A DNA stretch of 11,528 nucleotides from Spirogloea muscicola (lineage: Eukaryota > Streptophyta > Zygnematophyceae > Spirogloeales > Spirogloeaceae): contig WELB01000276.1 of assembly GCA_009602725.1 (NCBI GenBank), positions 43,795-55,322 on the forward strand, in the 5' to 3' direction. Positions 1 through 7,910 of this stretch are shown here, in pieces. Position 1 is the stretch's first letter. The number at the start of each line of letters is the position of its first letter. The translations under genes and the position numbers were made by a program. Under the pieces are notes generated by a model. That model did no database searches and was not told the origin of the DNA. It saw only the letters and a list, made by a program, of their open reading frames with translations.

Positions 1-3
1 AGC

Positions 4-366
4 ATGCCGGGGGGCTCCGGGCTCGGGCCCGGGCCGGAGCCCGGGCGCAGCCGCGGCGGCGCCGGCCTGGACCTGGCGGACGAGCCGCAGCTGGCCAAGC
101 GGTCGCGCACGACGGAGGACGGGTCCGGCGACGAGCCCTTCTCCAAGGGCTCCACCGACGAGGCGGTGGCGACGGCGGCGCTGGACGACTACGCCGAGGA
201 CTACTCGCTGCGCCGCGTGCACGTCGTCCTGCTGGACCTTCCCGTCTGCAAGCTGGACTGCAGCGCCGCGTGGGGCGGCCTGACGGAGCAGGAGAAGCGC
301 TACGCGCACCACTTCTCCATGGCCGCCTGGGCCGGCGCCCTCATCTGCCCCAAGCAGCTCTCACCG
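4..366 (+). other. DPP3: DPP3 exon 1 with GC-rich, disordered N-terminal extension
   Basis: Codes residues 1-121. Residues 1-70 are rich in Gly, Pro, Ala, Asp and Glu and look disordered. A basic KRSR cluster at about residues 32-35 is followed by acidic stretches ([15 protein letters not shown]). Human DPP3 has almost nothing before the homologous block, which starts here near residue 72 and runs to LSP at the exon end. The splice to exon 2 joins LSP to ESPGIF, matching human TSPEAPYIY, which fixes the GT donor at 367. The exon is visibly much more GC-rich than the inner exons. The extension is not a typical transit peptide because it is acidic. KRSR could act as a weak nuclear signal, but that is a guess. 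Confidence 0.75.
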
Positions 367-3300
367 GTCAGCTTCAGCTTCACCTACCACAAATGCTTCA
401 CGTCCACTGATGCATGGGCGCCCGTGCTCTCCTTCCTTCCTCGGGGCCTGACGGCATCCTAGTTCTCGCAAGTCGTCACAGCGCAGCTGGGTGCAGGCAG
501 GCGCGTCGGCTTGTTAGAAGCTGATTTCGAGATACCAAGCCTCGTCGCGTCGGCTTCGTTAGGAGCGGTTGCGAGATTGTCAGCCTCGTCAGATGAAGAT
601 CTGCATTCTCCGGAACCGACTTGCCTGGGCGGCCTCTGTCTCCGAGGGCCCTCTCCCGAGTCGCCTTGCTCTGCTGTCGTAGCGCAACCTGCAGGCCCAC
701 TCGTAGCACGCCGTCAGTGGCCATGCCACGGGGAGTCAATGCATGCACTTGCCGGCATGGGACGTCTCTGCGACAGTGGCAGATGGAAGCAGAGGTTGGT
801 CATCTGCTCATCCATGCCGTCCGTCGGCCCTCCGAGTGCGCAGGAAAGCCCGGGCATCTTCAAGCTGCTGCTGCTGCTCTTCTCGGGCCAGCCGATTAGC
901 CAGCTGAAGGCGGCCAGCCTGGAGAACGGGGTGACCGACCGTCAGTGGCGCTACTTTCTGACGTATGCTTCCTGCTTTCTTTCCAACATGGGTAAGACCT
1001 CCCTCACTCAGCAAGACTCTGAGGCAGACCCAACAGTTATATGCTTTCCTTTCGATTTGGACTTGCCTGGGCGCTCGATAGGCTCCGTGTTATACGAGGT
1101 GCAGGATCTAGCTATCTAACGGACTCTGCGATGAGTAGCCATGTCGTCTTCCTGTCCATCCACTTCTGTGACCACTGCGTCAAGATGTCTTCGGTCTCCT
1201 CCTCGCTTGCTGTCCCCCTCTGCATATCTGTGGTCGTGCCCAGTGAAGCTATCACGGCCATTCACTAGATTTGCACACTAATTTACTTCATCGTCTGATT
1301 ATCACCTGACCTGCAGGCAATTACCTGAGCTTTGGCGACAGCAAGATGATTCCAGGTCTCCCCATGAAGCAGCTGGGCAAGATCATCGAGGCGTCTGATC
1401 TGGAGGTCACATTGGCTATCTCTCTGCCAACACGCCATGCATCCGCAGTGCCGTTCCCTGCACTAGGACCTGCCAATATGCCATTGCCGAACACCTCCTT
1501 CCTTTGCAGCAGCTCCTCATCCATCCTTCCTCGGCTGCCACATGCGTGGGTCTCATTTTGAAGGGAATGTGCTGTCCACATACTCAGCTTCAGGTGCTTT
1601 CAGCACAGCTGGTGACGGGTTGTGAGGACTCTGGAACCTGCTTGTCTGACCTGCCAATTGACATTACCTGCAGGAAGTCAAGAAGGAGAAGTTGAGGAAA
1701 TTATGGCAGGCAGTCAGCAGAGGATTGTATGCGTTGAGACCATGTATTGTTCACCCACATCTCTTCCTGTTGCTTAGAATCAGAGATAGGCAGCCTGTGT
1801 CATTGTCGCGTCCGACTTCCTTTGGCACAGAAGCAGCTTCGACCAAGCACCCATGTCATGGCTTGCAGTGTCAATCTAACGTCTGCTGAGACCATGTACT
1901 GTTCACCCACATCTCTTCCTGTTGCTTAGAATCAGAGATAGGCAGCCTGTGTCATTGTCGTGTCCGACTTCCTTTGGCACAGAAGCAGCTTCGACCAAGC
2001 ACCCATGTCATGGCTTGCAGTGTCAATCTGACGTCTGCTTATTCCTGCATACACAATTGTGTCGGCTGTTTGCACAAGTCAGGCTGCATGATTTTGCTCT
2101 ATCAATAGCCAGCAGTTGCTACTCTCGTGCAAGTTGTATTCGCAACATGAAGCAATGCGCCTAAACGCTGCATGCATCTTGCAGGTGATCGTGAGCTGGG
2201 TCTGTTTCCTGATGGTGTTTCGAACTACTATGGAGGGGAGATGACCCGCGAGGAGATCAGCGTAGTCCAGGTGCAAGTCACAAGCCAGAGCAACATCAAC
2301 TCCCCAGCAGTTTAGTGGAGGCTGCTATTGATCATTGCTGTCAACTTGGTGCGCTTGCAGATTTTCTTGTCTGTAGCTGTCATTGCTCATGGTGGATATT
2401 GGACTGGAGATCGCACACGTCCATGCAGCTTCTGTCTATGTCACTCTCTAGCTGCGTGTGCTTATTGTGGAACAGGAGTGGATGCAATCAAAAGGGGTGG
2501 AGGCTTGGAACACGAGGCTATGGAAGCTGAGCGGTCCATCCTCCGCCGACAATCTCAAGAAGAGTGGCTCCCCAACGGCAGGATGCTCCTATGAGCTGCG
2601 AATCGCGTCTGCGGAGACAAGGCCATCAGCAACTCACGAGTACAAGGTAGTCATGGCAGCAAGTGCACAAGCACAGATGGAAGTATTTGCTGGAGGCCCA
2701 AGCTTTGGTTTTGTGTTCAAATTCAGATGAGTTGATGTTCCTCTATTACACAGCCCTCAGTCTGGAGGATGCTTGGCACGGGATGTAGCACATTCTGACT
2801 TACATACGCACTTTTACTGGGCACCTCATGAAGGCACAAGTATAGGATCATATCACAACCAGACCACTTTTCTGATATACTTCGGGTTGCTGTCCTGGAA
2901 TTGACTTGCTATAATCACTCAGTATGGAATTACAGCGACAGTGACTCAGCATTAGCCTGCTGAATCATCTCCTATGCACCTTTATTGGACCCAGCGTCAA
3001 TCAGAACCTGGGTTTGTCCGTTGTTTACTGCAATTCTGTGTTGCGTTGCATTTCATGCTCGTGTTCTGCTGCAGGATTGCGTCATTACATTGACATGGGG
3101 TGACCACAAGGAGGAACTCATCAAAGTAGTCGAGCACTTGAAGGACTGTTCCAAGTACACAGCAAATGACTTGCAACAACAAATGATAGAGTGGTAAGCC
3201 GGCTTCTTTTCTGTCATGATTGCTACTTCTTAGATTTGAGTTCGATAGTCAGTGGTGCAGGTATGTTTGGATTGACATCCAGCCCTTTTCCCTGGGATGC

Positions 3301-6300
3301 AATGACTATGAGTATTCACGTTGTTCCGGGAGAAGTTACAGGATGGTGCACATTGAATGTCATTATGGTCATGAAATGACTACTTGGTTGTCGCAGTCGA
3401 GAGCTCTTTCACCAGACCTATGGATGACCATGAGACTGTGATCGTAACGAAGAGCAACAGTGCTGACATTCTCCTCTTCTTGTTCCTCTGCAGCTACATG
3501 GAACACTTTAGAACAGGGTCAGTGGATGCACACAAGGACTCGCAACGACTGTGGATACAAGACAGGTCCCCAGTGGTGGAAACAAACATTGGGTAAGTGT
3601 CCGTTTCTGGGTGTGCCAGGCATCGCAGACTTGAAGAAGTGCAAGCTTGCAGATGTCTCCATTGCTTTCATGCATGCCTGAGTTAGTCAGATGCTTGCAC
3701 ATGGCAAGCCTCCTTAGGCATCATGCATTGCCTCTGCAATTCAAGTGCTGAATGCTTAGCCAATCCGGAACTATACCGGCTTATATGCTCAATTGACTCG
3801 TCATTGTGCTGGCTGAGTGTCTATTTGATTAGGGGCAATTGTTTCTACTTTACTGTCTTACATTGCTCAACACAAGCTCATGCCCCAGCAACACTAATAG
3901 CTGACGGGACTTAGCTCTTTACATTCAGGTTCATAGAGACTTATCGCGATCCGCTTGGCAGTCGTGCTGAGTTTGAAGGGTTTGTTGCTGTTGTTAACAA
4001 GGTAAAGCACCTCTTCTGTGTCCATTTTTTCAAAGCCAGGGGATGATTTATGCATTGTGTTTAATTGGGTCCTCCTTCCCCTAGCACTACGAAGCTCTGT
4101 GCCGTCTGGCTTATTGCCTGCTGCATGCAAGCTCGTGTCCAGCACAGCGTGCTTTTAATTCTCTGCTTTCTCCTGACTGTGCAGACACAGACAGCCAAGT
4201 TTGCAGCCTTGGTCCAGTCGGCCGAAGCACTGCTTCCAACACTCCCCTGGCCTCGAGAATTCGAGAAGGACCACTTCCTGCAACCAGACTTTACATCGCT
4301 TGATGTCAGTTCTTACATTCCAGTCTCTTGTGCCTCTTGCAGAGAAGCTTAATTTCAGATACTTTAGTGCTAGTGCTAATTATTAAGGTCGCCAATGACA
4401 AGTTGGACTCTTTAGCATACTCACATGACACATGTATGCTTGATTGCTACCTGCAAGCATATGGACCATGCTTGAGGTGGCAATCCAGTCAGCAAGGAAG
4501 TCTGATTGTGCCGTACTTTTGCATGTCGCATTATGTGCATACCTTCTACCTGCAGGTAGTTAGCTATGCCTCAAGTGGCATTCCTGCAGGAATCAACATT
4601 CCCAACTACGACGACATTCGGCAGGTCACCCAGCTGCTCGTTTGTTACCATTGTGTCACACCTGTCTCCTCGTAAGCTGAGGCTGCACTTCAAAGTTTGA
4701 AAGCCTCACGAGCTGCTGGGCACAACGTGCTCTTCCTGACATTTGTTGTTATCTTGAGAGACGCAGACGTCAGGTTTCAAGAATGTGTCGCTGGGCAACG
4801 TGCTCTCGACCCAGGAGGGTGATGAGCACATCACATTCATCTGCGAAGAGGACCAGTTGCTATTCAAGTCACTCAAGGCTCAAGCATTCGAGGTCCAAGT
4901 GGGTTGCCATGAGCTCTTGGGGCATGGGTCTGGCAAGCTCTTCATGCAGGCCAAGGATGGCTCATACAACTTCCCTCATGGACAGGTTAGACCATTCATC
5001 AGACATTTTCCTGGTTCAGATGCACCATTGCATATGTGTGCCTAACTACTACACTCTACACTATACTCCTTCATGTCATCTTTGATGCAAATTGTATGCT
5101 TGCTGGCGCTATTAAGACATATTCGCGTCGTGTCACATGTTTACAAGAGCAGAATGTGGCACTGGGTGATTACTTTTAAACTGTAATAGACTGATATTAT
5201 GACCTCATGCACACCCGCTCAGTTGAAGCACCCCTATGGAGGAGAGCCCGTGACAAGATGCTACGGCCCCGGTCAGAGCTGGGATTCTGTTTTTGGATCA
5301 ATCGGCTCTTCATTTGAGGAATGTCGAGCGGAGTCTGTAGGCATCTTCCTCAGTACAGAGCCCACAGTGAGTGCATGCATCTCCATGCAAGCCTTCCATT
5401 CTCGGCTGAGGTGCCCTTCATGTGCCTCTGCTTTATGCAAGACCATCATCACAGGGTTTAAGTATCTGAGTGATGTCTTGCAAGCTTCATGTTGGTACCG
5501 CAATCTGAGACTGATGACAGGCAGTCCTTTCGTCTTCAAGCTCAACTGTGGTGGCTTATCCTGGTGGCTAGAAGCTAGTGCGGGTTTCAATATCACTCTC
5601 GAGTAACCCTTCTCCTATAAAGCTGCACACATGAAGTGTCTGTCATGGATCAGGCCTCCAGTCAGCTTGTCCTTGAAGACAATTAAAAATTCATCAGCAA
5701 AGCTGTGCAGGTGTTGGAAATCTTTGGACACCCTGGCAGCAGGGGCGAGGACATCATGTATGTGAATTGGCTGCTCATGGTAAGAGCAGGCCTACTAGCT
5801 ACGGAGTTCTATTCACTTGATACCAAGAGTTGGAGACAAGCCCATATGCAGGTCTGCGCCTCTGCCTTTCATTTGTCGTCCTCATGCAAGCCAACGAATG
5901 TCTAGCTCATCTTGCGCTTGATATTTTTAGCCAGCAGAATGTCTAGTTCTTATGCCTAAGTGGGGAAGGCTGTATGTAAGACCAATAACAGCTGATGAGT
6001 TTCAAGTTCAGCATCCTGGGTTGCAGCTTGAATATCATGGCACTGGCTGTGAGCATATAACCATGGTTCTGAGACGTTTTCTATCTACTTATGACCAATC
6101 AGGCCCGCTTTGCAATCCTGCAAGTATTGTTAGCTGCCTCAGCCGCTGATGCTACAAAGAACCAAGACCTGCAAGGAGAGAAGTTTCGGCCGTTTCTTGA
6201 GATCAGACGTCTTCGGGAGAATGACGCCCAGGTTCGGCTTGAGAGAGACAAGATCCGCTCCGTCGGTGTACCTGCTATTTCAGAGTTACTGACTAAGCTT

Positions 6301-6978
6301 CAGGTGTACAAAGCCACAGCGGACTATGAGGCCAGTCAGCAGCTCTATGGCATAGTGAGCAACTTCCTGGGCTCCTACGAGTTTCATTCTGCTGAAAATC
6401 AGTAGCTTGCAAGGGTCAAATCAATAAATATAGGAACATTGTTCCTTAATGTCATTATACTGCAGTCACTCGAGTAACCCTGACTGTGTCTCTGTCGTGC
6501 AGCATTCAGCACTAACGCTCTGGGCTTATGAGCTCATGTCCGAAACTTGTCTTGTGAATCTTGTGCAGCTGTGCAGGTTAGGACACGAATTTGTGGATCT
6601 ACGTCGACTTGTCATTGCCAAGAAGCGGCCGCGGCCGATTTTTGTCCAGGTATTTGTTCTGCTCGCATTTGGTTGTTGATTGTGAGCCCTTTGCTGCTAT
6701 TGCTCAATTGCTAACAACTTACTCTGCACGTCTCTGACATAATAAGGCTGAAGACTGTGTATTTTGGGTTTGCTAGGGTCAGGGTTAGGCTCTTGCTGTT
6801 AGGGTTAGGCTCTTGCTTGGCTCGCTGACAGGGCTTGTTCTGGGTTGTGCAGGTGCATACGGTGGTAGAGCCTGGGGACGATGGGAAGGTGCAGTTACAG
6901 GAGTTTGATGCGATGCCCGAGGGGGTGATCCAGTCGTTTCTGACGCGCTTCAAGTCTTGGATAGGCACCATTTGCTAG
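4..6978 (+). CDS. DPP3: Dipeptidyl peptidase III (peptidase family M49), 17 exons
   Basis: Zinc exopeptidase that removes dipeptides from the N-terminus of short peptides, normally in the cytosol. Exons: 4-366, 844-991, 1317-1405, 1674-1743, 2185-2270, 2476-2646, 3075-3193, 3494-3592, 3929-4001, 4185-4304, 4556-4624, 4767-4985, 5223-5366, 5711-5851, 6103-6354, 6569-6649, 6853-6978. All introns are GT...AG and the 2370 coding bases give 789 residues plus TAG; human DPP3 is 737. Recognisable blocks in order: [13 protein letters not shown] (exon 1), [11 protein letters not shown] (exons 2-3), WNTRLWK (6), [17 protein letters not shown] (8-9), PDFTSLDV (10-11), [14 protein letters not shown] (11), FKNVSLGNV and HELLGH (12), EECRAES (13), [14 protein letters not shown] (14), KIRSVG (15). 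Catalytic residues by family knowledge: H517, H522 and E575 bind zinc and E518 is the base. ATG at 4 is the first visible start, but the frame is open to base 1, so the true start may lie upstream. The family call is near certain. The least secure edges are the exon 16 acceptor and the N-terminus. Confidence 0.93.
503..590 (+). repeat. Diverged 44-bp tandem repeat in DPP3 intron 1
   Basis: Copies 503-546 and 547-590. Both begin GCGTCGGCTT and end AGCCTCGTC, with several substitutions and a compensating one-base gap between. The pair lies in intron 1 (367-843, 477 bases), where I see no other feature. It looks like an old local duplication. Confidence 0.75.
1736..2039 (+). repeat. 152-bp tandem duplication across the exon 4 / intron 4 boundary of DPP3
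   Basis: Copy 1 is 1736-1887 and copy 2 is 1888-2039, directly adjacent, with no gaps and three mismatches by eye (1747/1899 T-C, a CGCG/CGTG change, CTAAC/CTGAC). Copy 1 starts with the last eight coding bases of exon 4 and includes the donor at 1744 (CAT|GTATTG). Copy 2 therefore carries a duplicate donor at 1896 (CAT|GTACTG). Without it, intron 4 would be 289 bases instead of 441. The near identity of noncoding bases points to a recent event. Confidence 0.95.
4908..4925 (+). other. DPP3: DPP3 zinc motif HELLGH (exon 12)
   Basis: Six codons for HELLGH, residues 517-522, inside [17 protein letters not shown]. In family M49 the two histidines bind zinc and the glutamate is the catalytic base. 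The extended HExxxH motif, with one residue more than the usual HExxH, is diagnostic of M49. All key residues are present, so the enzyme is predicted to be active. Confidence 0.97.
5316..5333 (+). other. DPP3: DPP3 second zinc motif EECRAE (exon 13)
   Basis: Codons for EECRAE, residues 574-579. The second glutamate (E575) is the third zinc ligand by homology. It lies 58 residues after the first histidine of HELLGH, the same distance as H450 to E508 in human DPP3. This supports the exon 12 to 13 splice (4985 to 5223). Confidence 0.96.
6503..6649 (+). other. DPP3: DPP3 exon 16 with alternative in-frame 3' splice sites
   Basis: The coding core reads [23 protein letters not shown] and ends at the donor 6650 (CAG|GTATTT). 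Two acceptors keep the frame after exon 15, which ends at 6354. One is TTGTGCAG before 6569, giving LCRLGHEF. The other is CGTGCAG before 6503, adding 22 residues that start [10 protein letters not shown] prefer 6569 because the distance to the next conserved block is closest to human DPP3 and the preceding bases are pyrimidine-rich. A third AG before 6577 would shift the frame. Confidence 0.6.
6775..6817 (+). repeat. Short telomere-like direct repeat in DPP3 intron 16
   Basis: The 17-base string AGGGTTAGGCTCTTGCT occurs at 6781-6797 and again at 6801-6817, a 20-base period, preceded by AGGGTC at 6775. GGGTTAG cores resemble plant and algal telomere units (TTTAGGG), but the array is short and imperfect. 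It lies within the 203-base intron 16 (6650-6852). Confidence 0.7.
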
Positions 6979-7910
6979 CCCAGATGGCCTGCGCCCTTGC
7001 TTAGAAGCAAGTCGGGCGTGGGCGTGAGACTCGCTTCCTTTCCGAGCCCGTCCTCCTCTGGCTCAGTCAGAGAATTTAGTCAAGGGCGCCGTAAATTCCG
7101 TAATCGCAGTCGTACTTTGCCGTGGCTGAGGGGAAATCTGCGTTCGCTTGGATGTCCTCCAGGAGGTCTTAAGTCGGAGCACTATCCTGCAGCTGATTGC
7201 ACTTTGGATTCGTGAACGACTTGTACATTATGGGTCTTCCTAAACAGGAGAGGTCGCTGCTTTACATGCCCTTCACTTGTGCAGAAGACCTTGGTGGACA
7301 GCCTTGCTTCAAAGCCAGCTTCCAAGCTTCAAGTCTCCTTCATTTCAGGCCAAAGCCTGCTACATTTGTGTGACAGGCAGTCATGCCTGCTTATAAGCCT
7401 CACTTGCGCACCAGCAAATTTGTGCTGCTGCTGTCTTGACTTCTTGTATCAGTGGTGGCTTGAGGGTCACACCAGTGTGCCAGAATCATTTGCCTTATGG
7501 TGCAAAGCTTGCAGGTATTTGTCAGTGCTGCCGCTCCACATGATTGCAAGGACATTGCACATAGCGACCTAGAAAGTGGAAGATATTGTTCACGATGGGG
7601 CACCCATTCATTATAAAGATCACCAGTCATTTTGACAAGATTGTTGCCCTTCACAAGAAACTCTGTCGGGGATATTTAGCAAGAGGCTGCCTTGGAGAAA
7701 GATGCTGGGATGTCATAGAACATTGATTAATCTTCAATTCATACTGGTCCTCTCAGCTCATGAACCAAAATGTGGCAAGGGCCCTGACGAATAAAACTAT
7801 AATATCTCAATGCACAGCAAGATACCTGTACTTCAACTTGCTCTACCAAAAACATTGTAGGAGTGGGAAAGAACCTCATCTGCTGTGCTCTATTGTGCAG
7901 GTGAGCAGAC
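6979..7910. other. Intergenic region between two convergent genes; holds both 3' UTRs
   Basis: These 932 bases separate the DPP3 stop (6976-6978) from the HST stop (7911-7913). No conserved protein, tRNA or rRNA is visible, and the short open frames match nothing I know. The chlorophyte poly(A) signal TGTAA does not occur on the + strand here. It occurs once on the - strand, at 7262-7266, about 645 bases past the HST stop. An AATAAA at 7790-7795 (+ strand) is far from the DPP3 stop. There is a small 6-bp-stem hairpin at 7374-7389 (CAGGCA/TGCCTG), probably chance. Confidence 0.6.

Noticed and set aside
511-1119. Long open frame of 202 codons over DPP3 intron 1 and exon 2
   Set aside because: Only 844-991 of it matches DPP3. 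The rest begins at TTG inside intron 1 or reads past the exon 2 donor and matches nothing.
1692-2164. Similar open frames containing [10 protein letters not shown]...
   Set aside because: They are the same peptide read from the two copies of the 152-bp intronic duplication, not a repeated protein domain.
2606-2620. 15-base string CGTCTGCGGAGACAA shared with 8193-8207
   Set aside because: One copy is coding in DPP3 exon 6 and the other spans the HST exon 8 acceptor. Flanks do not match, so it is taken as chance.
5598-5610. 13-base string CTCGAGTAACCCT shared with 6469-6481
   Set aside because: It occurs in introns 13 and 15 of DPP3, but the match does not extend far enough to support a repeat family.
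7279-7572. Possible small gene between DPP3 and HST
   Set aside because: No recognisable motif, no ATG context or splice pattern of note, and the composition is like the introns.
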